Source of the DNA: Adineta steineri | Taxonomy: Eukaryota > Rotifera > Eurotatoria > Adinetida > Adinetidae | NCBI GenBank assembly: GCA_905250115.1 | Contig: CAJNOI010000042.1 | Coordinates: forward strand, 458,020-522,019 | Direction of reading: 5' to 3' | Length of the DNA: 64,000 nucleotides | In this document: positions 35,301 through 46,702 of the stretch, piece after piece | Layout of the letters: the number at the start of each line of letters is the position of its first letter | Position numbering within the stretch: position 1 is the first letter of the stretch | Translations under genes and position numbers: made by a program | The notes under the pieces: generated by a model | What the model was told of the DNA's origin: nothing | The model's input: the letters and a program-made list of their open reading frames with translations, nothing else | The model's database searches: none

Positions 35301-35736
35301 GTATGTTACTGATAACGGTAATAATCGTGTAATGAAATACCCATCAGGTTCAACGAGTGCAACTTATGGAACAGTTGTCGCTGGAGGTAATGGAGCTGGA
35401 AGTAGAGCGAATCAGTTGAATAATCCAAGAACTATACTGGTCGATAGTCAAGGAACTCTCTATATATCTGATGGAAGTAAGAGAAATTTTGAGAAAAGAA
35501 AATATACTATAGATTTAACAATCTTGTTTAACGTTTTTTCGTATGCAGATAACAATCGTATTCAACGTTGGCTGCAAAATGCGACTTGTGGTACTACAAT
35601 CGTTGGTGGTACATCAGGAACAGCATCGAATCAGCTCAAATGGCCTGAAACAATCCTCTTTGATGAGTATTATAATCTGTTGGTTGCTGATAGATCAAAT
35701 AATCGGGTACAACGCTTTAATATAACAACATGTTAA
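30509..35736 (+). CDS. Type II membrane protein: Thr stalk, Cys-rich module, NHL propeller
   Basis: Exon model: 30509-30550, 30613-30653, 30711-30880, 32334-32417, 33384-33656, 34658-35158, 35219-35476, 35549-35736; 518 aa, with all phases consistent. There is no signal peptide. The N-terminus is cytosolic and ends in Tyr-Leu-Lys-Arg-Arg-Lys before one membrane segment, so the large C-terminal part should be outside the cell. After it come a Thr-rich stalk from a (CAA)n/(CGA)n repeat exon and a module with about eight Cys (Tyr-Cys .. Tyr-Cys-Gln-Ser-Ser-Cys-Leu-Cys .. Gly-Cys-Thr-Tyr) that may be PAN/apple-like. A second Thr-rich stalk and an NHL propeller of about 310 aa follow, ending Arg-Val-Gln-Arg-Phe. 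The exon plan of the head matches the gene at 44947-46702. The ligand is unknown; a surface receptor or adhesion role is inferred. Confidence 0.8.
32355..32412 (+). repeat. (CAA)n-(CGA)n trinucleotide tract coding Thr
   Basis: A pure ACA run turning into an ACG run inside the fourth exon of the type II NHL gene. It encodes poly-Thr and is likely length-variable. Confidence 0.85.
32707..32893. repeat. AAAAAGGTTTCG inverted/direct repeat cluster
   Basis: The motif AAAAAGGTTTCG occurs at 32714-32725 and 32863-32874. Its reverse complement (GTGAAACCTTTTT, CGAAACCTT) occurs at about 32833-32846 and 32885-32893. The block sits inside the fourth intron of the type II NHL gene and resembles a small foldback element. 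Confidence 0.5.
32899..32941. repeat. TGTGGG..CCCACA palindrome in an intron
   Basis: The arms are GTGAGGGTGTGGGTG and ctACACCCTCAC, with a loop of about 15 nt. It lies immediately after the AAAAAGGTTTCG cluster. Confidence 0.7.
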
Positions 35737-35915
35737 TGTATAAAAACTTACTACCGATTATTATCGTTAACAGTAAAACTTTAAAAAAGCCGGTTAATGT
35801 GTTGGCCTTTTTCTATTTTAATAAACGTTCAAGTACTGAATCAATTTTATTTTGTAAAATTTCTCTCATAACTTCTATATTAATAAAAAAAGCATACGCT
35901 TTTTTATGAAATCTT

Positions 35916-35958
35916 ATGGGTGTGGGTGAGTTTGTACTTCTTTTATATCCACACCCAT
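35916..35958. repeat. TGTGGG..CCCACA palindrome
   Basis: The arms are ATGGGTGTGGGTGAG and ATCCACACCCAT, with a loop of about 16 nt. Confidence 0.8.
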
Positions 35959-36042
35959 CATTTTTCTAACAAAAAGGCTCACTTAAGAATTTCATATTGC
36001 AAAATCGGCTGATTTTCTCTATAAATATGACTATAAGGGACT

Positions 36043-36137
36043 TGTGGGTGTAGGTGGGTGGGTGTGGGTTGGCAGCTTGTGTGAAACTGTAAATGATTAA
36101 TGCGAAGAAAACCCATACCCACACACATCCACACCCT
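36043..36137. repeat. TGTGGG..CCCACA palindrome (long loop)
   Basis: The G arm is TGTGGGTGTAGGTGGGTGGG and the C arm is CCCATACCCACACACATCC, with a loop of about 45 nt. Confidence 0.8.
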
Positions 36138-36880
36138 GGTGAATCATTTTTGTTCTTCTTTTCTTTCTCTTCGACTATTCTAAAAATGTTAAGCATTCTT
36201 CTGACTATATTTTTTTTCCAGTAAGAAAAATCATTATTTTAAATTTTCTTCTCGTTTATTGTTTGAAAAACAAAGGGAAGAAAGTTGCTTGAATTGTACT
36301 CTAGTCGTTGTCGTTGTCTTTGTTTATATATAGATATCTGACGTTTTTCAAATGAAAATAACGCATTTTTCAATTTTTGGGGAAAGATCGTTAAATAAAT
36401 GAATGTACAAAAACCCATATAAACAGGAAATCTAAAATTTAGATCAAAAAGATGTATTCGATACTGTGTACAAATATGAAAGTTAAAAAAAAATGCTTAT
36501 GCTTTTAAAGTGATTCTATGAATCATTTCTTACACAACAGAAATGAAACTCTGTTTTATACCAGATCGTTATAGTTGAAGCAAAAAATTGTTGAATCATT
36601 TCTAGTTCTTCTATTTTTATTGTTTACTCAATTTATAGTCATCTGAGGTATTTTTAACAAAGTATATTCCAACAAAAAAGGTGGATCTGGATGTTTTATT
36701 TTCCAACAAAAAGGATGGGTGTGGGTTTTTTCACAGTACTTTTACATGGTAACCTGTATTTAAGGAGAGAAATTTTAATCTTTCTTCATTGTGTTTCATT
36801 AAAACTACTATTTCTACGTCCAACAAAGTAAAGCGGATTCACAACACACAAGTGAACAAAATTCTGAATACCATCAAACA

Positions 36881-37693
36881 ATGTATTCTTGGTTTTATTT
36901 GGCAGTGATTTTTGCGTAAGTTCTAAATAATCATGTTTGATTCTTTTATTCATATGAAAACAAGGATTTGAATCCTATATATCATATGATAAGAAAAACT
37001 TTAAGATAATTTTTCTTATTTTATAGATTATATGCAAAACTATGTAATGGACAAGGAGGAGATGATATTGATATGCATCCTGACATAGATGTCTTACTCT
37101 TCGAACTGGATAAGATTGTCGAGGATGATCACGATCTAAAATCAATTCCGGACGACCTACGTTATAAATGTCAATTAGCTTTAGGTCTTTGGTCATCTGA
37201 TGGACGTGAAGATAATGATTATCCACCATCTACACCTCAGCAGCATGCTAATGCTGATCGTTTAGTAGACAAAATTAGGCAAACACATTTGTCATTGGGT
37301 GGTAGTGAATTTGATCGAGAAGGTTTTAGACGGGATCTGTTTATTCTTAAACATCAATGGATGGTGTTAGCAACACAATATTACACATTTATCAAGTATT
37401 ATGATGAACCATCAAATCCAAGTTATATTTTCAAATTATTTCAATGGACTGTCTATACAATTGACTCTCCCAATGAATTCGCATTAATGTATCATCTTGA
37501 ACGAAGTCCTAGTGTTGAATCTGGATATACTTATGTGTTAGGACGTAAAATTCACCCCTATTATCATGAATCATTGATCTATTTTGGTAATTCTTGTCCA
37601 TCATATATGACACTCAAAACACTCGTTATTGGTGATATCATGGGTGATAAGCGACTTGCTGCTATTGCTTCTTCTGGCTATTATTTTGGATAA
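36881..37693 (+). CDS. Secreted protein of unknown family
   Basis: Two exons, 36881-36915 and 37027-37693, give 233 aa. The first encodes a signal peptide (Met-Tyr-Ser-Trp-Phe-Tyr-Leu-Ala-Val-Ile-Phe-Ala), and the junction GC|GTAAGT..TATAG|A is in frame. The mature part is polar, with an acidic first third, an Arg-Arg-Asp-Leu-Phe-Ile-Leu-Lys-His helix-like middle and a more hydrophobic, Tyr-rich C-terminal third. It contains only a few Cys. No motif is recognised. It lies alone between two palindromes and the convergent PPxY gene. Confidence 0.7.
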
Positions 37694-38032
37694 TTCATAT
37701 TCGTATTGTAGTTAGATAACCCTATACTTGAAATTTTCAGTTTATAATATTCTAGAAGAAACAACAACTTAAAACAAATATCAAATTCTGTATTGTTGTA
37801 AATTTTTTGACTTTTTTCATATGAATACATGATGATGATCAACAGTACGAGAATATTTCGAACTAAAATATATTGATGAAATTATTCTCTTATTTATTTT
37901 TATAATGAGAAAGTTTTGTTAAAAGTTTTAATGAAACATAAAAGTTTATTATCAGTAATTATAATAGTAGAACAAATGTTGAGAATCTATAAATCTAATA
38001 TTATTAGTTAAGAATAAAATATGAATATAATT

Positions 38033-38460
38033 TTATGCAGATGATATTCTATTAATATCATCATATAATGGTGGTTGATCGATAACTTGTATTGAAGAAT
38101 TCTTAGAAGTTTCTTTCTTATTTTGATTTCTTCGTCGACTAAAAAACCAAATAATAAGAATAATAGCGAGAAGAATGATCAAAATAAAACCAAAAATAGA
38201 TATAATCAAAGGAACTAAAACACTTTGTGATGATTGACAATCATGTCCATTACAAGATTCTAAAACAATATATATGTATAAATATATAGATATAATCAAA
38301 ATGAAATATATTGCCTGTTTCAGTGATAATTATAGGAGGAATATTGGATTGATTCGTATGTTTCATTGGTAGTAATGATAGATCCTGGTAGTAAATAAAA
38401 ATAATCCTTGTTTGATTCTCTTAATATCAAAAACATCAACATAATGCGAAATTCTATAAG
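38033..38460 (-). CDS. Small type I membrane protein with PPxY tail (5' end unresolved)
   Basis: The last exon (38259-38033) encodes Glu-Ser-Cys-Asn-Gly-His-Asp-Cys, a membrane segment of about 25 aliphatic residues, then Arg-Arg-Arg and a cytosolic tail. The tail carries Gln-Pro-Pro-Leu-Tyr, a PPxY motif of the kind bound by WW domains of Nedd4-type ligases. The preceding exon ends at 38316 in the frame reading Ile-Pro-Pro-Ile-Ile-Ile-Thr-Glu-Thr and would use a GC-AG intron of 56 nt (38315-38260). Upstream of about 38420 the exon structure and start are unclear; an ATG near 38500 opens a hydrophobic stretch in another frame. The given start is approximate. Family not recognised. Confidence 0.45.
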
Positions 38461-38810
38461 AAGAAAAAAATGACAGTTGACTATTTTTCTTTTCATATAA
38501 ATATACATTATTTTTTCATTAGTACCATAGATTAATCTTTTCTTTCTTCTTTCTTAAAGTACATCATACCTGTATATATAACACATTGACAAACTTCTGA
38601 ATTAGATTTCATGTATTACATTTTATTAAATAAATGAAAGAATTAAATTAATATGTATTTTGTTGGACAAACAAAGTAGTATAAAGAATGAATGAGCGAG
38701 ATTTAATAACAAGAGAGAAAAAGAAAAAGAGAAATTTTTCACAAAAACAAATGAATTCAGATCATGAAAATGTACATTAAGGAATGTTTCTTTTCTTTTT
38801 GGTTTAAAGT

Positions 38811-40890
38811 TTAATTAACAATAGCTGATGAACACATTAAATTAACTCCACATGTTCCATCACCACGATATAAACGGTAATAACCCTAGAAAAAGTAAGT
38901 TTATTTATTGTATTTAAAAAAAAGAAGCGAAATTATTCGTTACTTTTTCACCCCAATGTGGACCCCAACTATTTTTTATAATCCAATATGGAATTGATTT
39001 GGATTCTAAATTTATGTCGAAAAACAAAGATATTAATTTGAAAATAAAAATAAAATAAATCTTACTTTTTACTTCAACACCATAACCAACAAGTAAAACT
39101 CCATGATTAAGTCCTTGTGGATTACAGAAGGTACGATGAGGATGTGCAATACCACGAAAATAAAACTTTAATAAAAAACTATTTTAATATACAAAAATAA
39201 TCTAAACTCTTACCTGCATCATATTTGCATTTAATCCAATTGAAATTGGTGCATTATTTGCCAACCATTCTGCCATTTCTATTTAAGAAAAAATAAGTTA
39301 TTTCATCAGAATAAAATATCATCGTTTTTTGTTTTCTATTACCATTTTCATCCGATGTTATATTTAAATATCCATCAATATTAACTTTTATTTTTGTTTT
39401 ATCTAATAAACATTGATTATGTTGTTTTCCTTCATATTTGTAATCTGCTTCTGTCATAAGTCCACTCATATTGATTATTTGTCCATAAGCATCAGTCATA
39501 AATCCTCCATTACAGCCTTCATCAACTTTATCACAATCAACTAATTCTATTTAAATAAAATAAGTTCCATATTTAGAAATATTTTTTAAAAAAGGGAATT
39601 CTATTATTTTATTAACCTTGTTCAGATAAAGGAATTAAGTCTCCTTTCTTGACTTTCCAAACTCCTTCAATATTTCCAGTGACACTAAATGCCCAACATG
39701 AACCACATTGACCCTTTGAAGAAGAAAAACAAACTTGTCTTTAAAAAATAAATCTTTCATTTGAATTTTCTTTACTTGATTTTTAACATCAGTAACGGCG
39801 CTATGATTACGCCAATCAAATGCCTCTGGTGAAACTTTTAATGGATCTTTTACAGATGTTGGAGCTTTTGAAATATGTTTTGATAATGAAAGACGTTCAT
39901 TTAAATAATATTGAGTAAATTCTTCTTCTGAAAAAAATTTACATTACAATAAATAAATTTCTATAATTTTAATGAATACAAACCATTAAGATCACTTAAA
40001 TGTGTTATTCCATATATAGCAGTGCCTTCTTCTTTCTCATTTAATTCTTCAATTCGATTTAAATTATCTTTAAATATTTGAAATCGCTTTTCTTTTTCTA
40101 TAAAAAAATAAATTATTTGTTAATGTGGAAAAAAAATATAAGATTAAATCAAACCTTTATCATTAAGATAGAGTTTTTGATGAAGTCTTTGAAAACTATT
40201 AAATAAATATGTGTCATAATCATTTACTTCTTCAATACTGATATGTTCAACAGGAATTTTTGCACCATACTTAAATAAATTAAAATTTAATATTTGAATA
40301 AATTCAAAAAAGAAAAAAATTTTATTTACTAAAAGTGGATAAGGAATCTTGTTTGCATTACGTTGGATATTTCCACCAATTAACTGTGGATTTTGAGGAT
40401 CTTGTTCAAGTGAAATACACATTATTGAACGAACAAGAGCACGAATATGTCCAATAGGATCATCATAAACTGAAACTGGACATTCATATTTCTAAAAATT
40501 AATTATTCATATATAAATATTCAGTACATAATTATTCTTATTCTATACTTACAATATCACTATCAGTTGAGCTAACTTGAAAATGTACTGTAAATATTTG
40601 ACGACTAATCTCTAAATCAACCTGAAATGAAATTGAGTTTGTATTTAAATTAAATATTAAATATATAGAATGAAATTTACAGCAGTTTTTATATGAATAA
40701 TATGTGTTGCATGAATATGATCTTCAGAACGAAAATATTTTGTTAATGATGAACTAGCAAAAGAAATGATTTCAGCATCAACTGATGATAATTTTTGTTC
40801 ATAGATTTTTTTCTCTAATGCATTAATTGAAACAAATAACCAAATAAATAATGTATAAAATAGCCACATATTCTTATTTTGATTTATCAT
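38811..40890 (-). CDS. Cathepsin F-like papain-family cysteine protease
   Basis: Twelve exons on the minus strand: 40890-40681, 40621-40553, 40491-40330, 40269-40155, 40097-39984, 39927-39776, 39713-39617, 39546-39343, 39278-39214, 39165-39066, 39005-38944, 38885-38811. All phases fit, giving 474 aa. Order: signal peptide, a cystatin-like N-terminal extension, an I29 pro-inhibitor (Phe-Asn-Ser-Phe-Gln-Arg .. Arg-Phe-Gln-Ile-Phe-Lys-Asp-Asn .. Gly-Ile-Thr-His-Leu-Ser-Asp-Leu), and the mature peptidase C1A. Catalytic Cys is in Gln-Cys-Gly-Ser-Cys-Trp-Ala-Phe, His in [12 protein letters not shown] in Lys-Asn-Ser-Trp-Gly. The length is close to cathepsin F. It should be a lysosomal endopeptidase made as a zymogen. 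Introns are all about 50-60 nt. Confidence 0.93.
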
Positions 40891-41436
40891 GATATCAAAA
40901 TATGAGAAAACGAATTACTTTATGCCCGTGATGCGATAATTAATTGCGTATGCTTCAAAAATATATATATCATCTGATCAAAATAAATTATTTCACCAAT
41001 GGAAAATGCGTCTCTATATAGAGTGTATTCAAGATGTCACTAGAAGACAAACTGTGATACTTATATATATTTCATACGCGACAAAGTTAGAATCTAAGAT
41101 TTGAACTTTATTAGGTATACGTGAGTGTGGGTGTGGTAATAAGGTAATATCAGCATCCACACCCACACCCTTCTGTTATGGTTTTATCTACCTGTTGCTT
41201 TTCTCTTTCTCTTCCTTTTTTTACGTTCCGGGCTATATAACTATTAGATATTAAAAATTATATGAAATAAATGTCATATTATTTAATCTTTTTATGAAAT
41301 AAAAAGACGTATTTCTTTTTCACAGTTATGACAACGCTCGAAGGATGAGTGAGAAAAAAGAAGAAGAGAAACTACTGACAAACAACAGAAAAAAGAAGAG
41401 AAATACTAAGTAATATGAATGAGTGTCTCTGTTTAT
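40891..41436. other. Intergenic, one palindrome
   Basis: Separates the protease from the GPCR. It contains the palindrome at 41121-41171 and nothing else recognised. Confidence 0.5.
41121..41171. repeat. TGTGGG..CCCACA palindrome
   Basis: The arms are GTGAGTGTGGGTGTGG and CCACACCCACACCC, with a loop of about 22 nt. Confidence 0.85.
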
Positions 41437-42465
41437 TTAGTCATTAATTATTCTTGCTGGTTGTACTTGATTAGGTTTCATTCTATGAACTAGTTGGTTT
41501 CGGTTAATTACTGATACTATCGCTGATGACTGATTCTGTTCACGATTTAACAGGAGATTCTTCAGATTTTGTCGTAAAGTTTTTGATGAGTACGCATAAA
41601 TATAGAAGCCACTACAGTAATTAACAAAATTTATTAGCATTGCAACTGTAATGATCATATTATCTAGGGCTACGCGTGAAATGTCTCTTATTGTATTCGT
41701 TTGCACGGCCTGATAGATGATCTGAACGGTGTTAAGACTGAAAGAAATTGCCATTACCATTAATTGTAGAAGAACCATTCGAGTCAATTGGCGAGAAATA
41801 GATCCTTGATTTTGACGTACGGACATAATATTTTTTCTTGTTAGAATACCGAATATGATGATTAAAGACAAAGGTAAAAGACAGAGAAGAATCAAACCTT
41901 GAATATACGTGAAATAGAATATCCATTCAGTTGAATATGTAGTGCACACAGTTGATGATGCGTTCACCGCTTTTGGATAGAGATTGTAAAAAACCGGCCC
42001 CGGTGTATTGATCAAACACCATAAAAGAATGGAAAAGAACGAAATTTTTTTCGCCAAAGATAATTGACTGAACTGACGAATTCTTGCAGATCGACTTGTT
42101 ACACAGTATTGATCTATGGCAGAAAATATCATAGAGAAAACTGATGTCAGCTGACACACTTGAGCGACATAATTCCGAAATTTACAAATGAACATATTAT
42201 TGTTTGTTACTTGAATTTGAAAGCCAGTAATGAGAATTCGAGTAGATATGATACAGGCAATATATACTAGATTGGCAACGGCGGCGATGAGCAAGTAGAG
42301 TCGAGAGGGTGTAGGTGGAAAGAGACGAGTTTTCATCACAGAAAAAAATGTGAGAATACTCAGACAATTACCAATAACGCCAAATAGAAATATAAAAATG
42401 CCAAAGACAATAGTGAAATATTGAGTAACTAGGTTGAGTAGGTCAGCAGTCGATACCATTTTCAA
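41437..42465 (-). CDS. Class A (rhodopsin-like) GPCR, bdelloid type
   Basis: An intronless gene of 342 aa with seven hydrophobic segments. TM1 carries Gly-Asn-Cys-Leu-Ser. The TM3 end reads Ala-Ile-Asp-Gln-Tyr in place of Asp-Arg-Tyr, so the usual Arg of the DRY motif is Gln. Cys pairs lie before TM3 (Phe-Ile-Cys-Lys) and in the second outer loop (Thr-Val-Cys-Thr). TM7 has Asn-Tyr-Cys-Ser-Gly-Phe-Tyr-Ile-Tyr instead of NPxxY. It looks like a neuropeptide-type receptor in gross form, but the ligand cannot be read from the sequence. The lost Arg may mean altered G-protein coupling. Confidence 0.85.
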   Translation of the reverse strand: MKMVSTADLLNLVTQYFTIVFGIFIFLFGVIGNCLSILTFFSVMKTRLFPPTPSRLYLLIAAVANLVYIACIISTRILITGFQIQVTNNNMFICKFRNYVAQVCQLTSVFSMIFSAIDQYCVTSRSARIRQFSQLSLAKKISFFSILLWCLINTPGPVFYNLYPKAVNASSTVCTTYSTEWIFYFTYIQGLILLCLLPLSLIIIFGILTRKNIMSVRQNQGSISRQLTRMVLLQLMVMAISFSLNTVQIIYQAVQTNTIRDISRVALDNMIITVAMLINFVNYCSGFYIYAYSSKTLRQNLKNLLLNREQNQSSAIVSVINRNQLVHRMKPNQVQPARIIND

Positions 42466-43045
42466 AGTCAGTCAACTTTCTTCTATGATAGAAAAAAATA
42501 AAGAGTGTAAATGCCTTTTTCTTTTCTTTTTATTAATTAGCGAGATAATAACCCTCCGACCATATCGGTCTTGAAGGAACATGTACTGAGTTACTCTAAC
42601 TAACGGCAATAGATGTAAATGACAGTAGCCAACAGCTATGATGAGGCTTTATATGCAACAGTATCAGTATATGAAAAAAAAAGAGATGAACAAATACCAT
42701 CAGTATAGAATTGATGGATACAATAATCAAGAGAAGAAACTTTAGTCCCTAGGTGAAAAGTGACAATGAAAAAATTAACCTATGCTTTTCTTTAATAACA
42801 TTATTTGAATGAAAGCAAATAGTAAATACTTATTTTCTTTTTCTCAAAGACAGATAGCTTTCTTTATGGTTAGTTTTGACATTGACTGTATGTCATCCGA
42901 TAAGATGTATCTTAAAATAAAAATAATCACTAGAAAATAATGCACAGTTAACTTCAACGACGCGTTTGTGTTATTTGTTTAAATAAAGACACTTATTAGG
43001 GCTCTGTATTATATCTCAAAGCGTAGCATCAACGCAAAGATAGAA

Positions 43046-43690
43046 GTGAATACGAAAGCAGGAAATAACAGAAATAATAAGTTTGAATACAGACTCATAC
43101 TAAGTGATTTCAATAGCAAAGGCGAGTATACTGTGAAAAAAATTATTAATACTGTCACGATCAATAAGATAGAATATAAAATTTTGACTAAGAATGCCAG
43201 TCTTCATATACAAGTGTATATAGCCCATCCTATTTTAATTATAAATTTTGGTTTGAAATTGGAATTGAAATAGATCTAATACAACGTTCTGAAAATAATT
43301 ATCGAAAAGCACTGAAATTCTATAATATTCTATAGAACCATGCACAGCTAGAGATTAGAGATCTTAATGAATATAATGCAAAATTTGCACGAAATATCCC
43401 GCATTATTACTATGAAGTTTATCTATCCGGAATGGCTCAACATCTTTGCAATGAAGAGTGTGTTAGTATATAGTGTATTTCTACTAGATATCTTTGTTTT
43501 ATTTTAAAAAATGTCGTCGTTTCGTTCTTTTTTAACATCGACAACAGCATCATCATCAGTTATATTTTGAAATTTTATTTCAGTTTTTACTGATACCTCT
43601 CAATCATCAATATCTATTATCACCGATTCTTACACTACTGCTGACGGTTCACCATCATGTGAAAAAGAATATATATTCAAATAAGTCAAA
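43046..43690 (+). pseudogene. Possible decayed gene fragment
   Basis: A run of open but disconnected frames of ordinary composition: 43046-43273, then a frame from about 43271 broken by a TAG near 43336 and continuing to about 43470, then a short Thr/Ser-coding stretch (about 43532-43555) and a Ser/Thr-rich stretch after a TTTCAG (about 43581-43684). The Thr/Ser part recalls the stalks of nearby genes. No continuous gene model could be built. Confidence 0.25.
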
Positions 43691-43864
43691 CTTCTTTCGA
43701 AATAACAGCCATCGACGTTTAGTATTATTAAAAAAATGATAAAATAAAAGAAGTTAACGATAATTAAAAAATATGATCAATATGGCATGTGAAACTATTT
43801 GTGGAAAACATAATTAACTAGATAGACTACCTATGCATGCATGGACTGGGCTGAGCCAGAATTC

Positions 43865-43990
43865 GGGGTGGGTATGGGTGAGAGCAGGGTGTGGGTGAGG
43901 GTGTGGGTGTGGATAGGGGGGAGGGATGGGTCGGATCTAGGTGTGCATAGGTGAAGAGAAGACAAACACCCACACCCACATCCTCAAGAT
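43865..43990. repeat. Large TGTGGG-type block
   Basis: About 80 nt of G-strand repeats (GGGTGTGGGTGAGGGTGTGG and variants) are followed by CACCCACACCCACATCCTCAAGAT, with about 35 nt between arms. Confidence 0.85.
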
Positions 43991-44946
43991 TCAATGTTCA
44001 CTCGATCCAGATCGTCATTCAAAGTCAGTTAGTGCTATCTTTTTTATCTACCTTTTCCAAACGACATGCCAACTATTTTACAATGTCCCTCGCTTGTACA
44101 CGCAAAAGAAGAGAAAAACAAGGACATGGAAGAAAAAACTAGCAAGTTACTTCTCATATCTCGCCTATACAACCTATGAACACGCAAAAAGAAACAATTT
44201 TTGTGATTATTTTCTTCATCGCTAAAAATCATTCATTATTTGGCGATACAAAGAAGAGAACCATAAATAATCGTCAGAAGATTATGCAGGCATCATTTAA
44301 TGTACTATTTTTTAGAAGTTAAATGCTCATGAAAATGAACATCTGCAAGAGTTTTTCAAAAAAAAACTGAATCGTGTTAAAGAAAATGTATTTCTAATAG
44401 TAAATATTCTATTCATTTTAATCCTTCTCAATTTATCTTCGGCAGTATTTTACATCATTCTCTCACTTTTTCCTTTTTAGTTTTCTGTATAATCATAATA
44501 AATATTATTTTAAATAATTTACTTTTCTATTTTCTTCAGGAGAGTTGTTACATTGATGCAAAATAACAACTCACACCTGCACAATATTTTATTTAAAACT
44601 AACTTTACATAAAGGAAGTAAGATTATTGTTTCTATCAACATATGTTTTTATTTCTTCCAAATGTTACAATATTTTAAAGAGAAGAATTATTTTTTTTAT
44701 TTAGTTGATAAGAAATAGAGAAATTGATATTGTTTTCACATTTGTTTTTAATCCTACCACATTAGAATATATCAAAACTTTATTTTAACATTGTTTTATT
44801 TTAATTAATTATTGAAATATTCAATGGGAGTTGATTTATGTTTTCTATAATTTTATAAATGTTGATTAATGATCTTTTAAGAAAAAAAGAGTTTTTTAAT
44901 CGATTTTAGATTTCAAAAATATTCATATTTAGATAAAACACCAAGT

Positions 44947-46702
44947 ATGGACATCAATGACACAGTAGATGTTGATGAAGTAACGTATTAAATAGAAAAG
45001 AAATAGAATAAAATAATCTTTTTGAATTTTTTAGTCTATAGTAGTTAATTTAAATCCAACACAATTACAAACATTGTATGTATATATATATATATATGAT
45101 AAATTAAAATAAATTATCAAAAGAATTTTTTATTTTTTAGATACGAACATTTTCGAAAACGAAAATTAATTTGGATAATAGTTTTGATTATTTTAATTAT
45201 TGCAATTATAGCTATTCCAACAATTATTGTTACAATGAATACAGAAAAACGAGAAAAAACATCAACAGTACAGAAAACAACAGTAGAGATAAAAACAACA
45301 ACAGCGGCAAGATATATAACAACGGAAAGAACAACAGCAACGGCAGGCAAACCGGTACAAATTACAACAACAGAGAAAACAGCAACCGGTATGATTTGAT
45401 TAAAACTAGTTCGTTTCTTATTAGAAGTAATTCATAAAAGATAAATTAGTTTTAATATTGATTTTTCTTTATTCAACCTTAAAGATTTTATTCGAATAAT
45501 GACATAAAACAGTTTAATCTTCGATATTGGCCGTCATAAATATTACTTTTATAGGGTAATATCGAAAGGGTCGCTGAAGATTGAATAAGAATGCAATATT
45601 CAGATCGTAGTTCATCTATTCAAGCCCACACCTATCCCTCCCGTAATTCATATGTAGTGACGTTGAAACATTCTATTCAATAAAATAAAATATGTTTTTT
45701 TATTAAGAAAGAATTTTTAGAGCAAAAGAAAAGAAAAAAAAATTGATATCCTTTTTCATGTTTTTTATAGAACAATCTCTTCTTTCTGTTATCATTGATA
45801 ACAATATGAAATGGAAACAAAGTGCAATTACTGTTGCTGGAGGAAATGAACACGGAGATCAAATAAATCAATTATATCTGCCTCAGGGTATTCATGTTGA
45901 TGAGGATAGTGGAGATATTTATATTGCTGATAGTATGAACGATCGTATTGTTCGATGGAAATTTGGTGCAGATACTGGTGAAATTGTTGCAGATGGAAAA
46001 GAATTTGGGCCTGAAACAGATCAATTGCTTTTCCCAACAGATGTAATTCTTGATAAAGAGAAGACATCTCTCATCATTTGTGATCCGTACAATAAACGAG
46101 TGATCCGATGGTTTCTTCAAAATAGTCAAGATATAGAAATATTGATATCTAATATTGTTTGTTATGGTTTAGCAATGCATAGTAATGGAGATCTCTATAT
46201 TTCTGATCAGATAGAACATCAAGTCATACGTTGGCAAGAAGGAGAAACAGAAGGTACAGTTATAGCAGGTGGGAATGAACAAGGAAATCAGTTGAATCAA
46301 TTCAATAATCCTAAGTATATCTTTGTCGATGAAGATCATTCAGTTTATGTAGCAGATAATATGAATAGTCGTGTAATGAAATGGATGAAAAATGCGACTG
46401 AAGGGATTCTTGTTGCTCAGGGAAAAGCTTTTGACGAAAATCCCAATTCAATAATGTACCCTATAGGTGTGATTGTTGATCATATGGGTAATATTTATGT
46501 GTCAAATGGTGAAAGCGATCAAATAATGCGCTGGTCGCCAGGTGCAATAGAAGGTGTCCCTGTCGCTGGTGAAAAACAATTTGGAAGCGGATCTACGCAA
46601 CTCAGAAACCCATATGATTTATCATTTGATCGACACGGTAATCTTTATGTTGTCGATAGCTACAACTATCGAATACAAAAATTTGTTATTGATCGTGACT
46701 AA
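44947..46702 (+). CDS. Type II membrane protein: Thr stalk and NHL propeller
   Basis: Four exons, 44947-44979, 45035-45075, 45141-45388 and 45771-46702; 417 aa, all phases fit. A short cytosolic N-terminus ends in Phe-Arg-Lys-Arg-Lys. One strongly hydrophobic Ile/Val segment follows, then a Thr-rich stalk, then a propeller of about 300 aa encoded by one exon. The propeller repeats Val-Ala-Gly-Gly-Asn-Glu .. Asn-Gln-(Leu/Phe) .. Ile-(His/Phe)-Val-Asp-Glu-Asp .. Tyr-Ile-Ala-Asp .. Asn-Asp-Arg-Ile-Val-Arg-Trp, about six NHL repeats. The second exon is 41 nt, exactly the size and phase of the second exon of the gene at 30509. The Cys-rich module of that gene is absent here. Extracellular ligand unknown. 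Confidence 0.85.

Larger units (their letters stand above)
35737..36880. other. Intergenic with three telomere-like blocks
   Basis: No gene. Palindromes lie at 35916-35958 and 36043-36137, and a lone G-strand block (GGATGGGTGTGGG) at 36715-36728. Confidence 0.5.
42466..44946. other. Intergenic with gene relics and a large G-rich block
   Basis: Contains a possible decayed gene at 43046-43690 and the G-rich palindrome at 43865-43990. The rest is AT-rich with no supported gene. Confidence 0.45.

Noticed and set aside
45171..45437. Asn-rich ORF overlapping the head of the NHL gene at 44947
   Set aside because: Shadow frame of the exon 45141-45388, which is supported by phase and by its paralogue.
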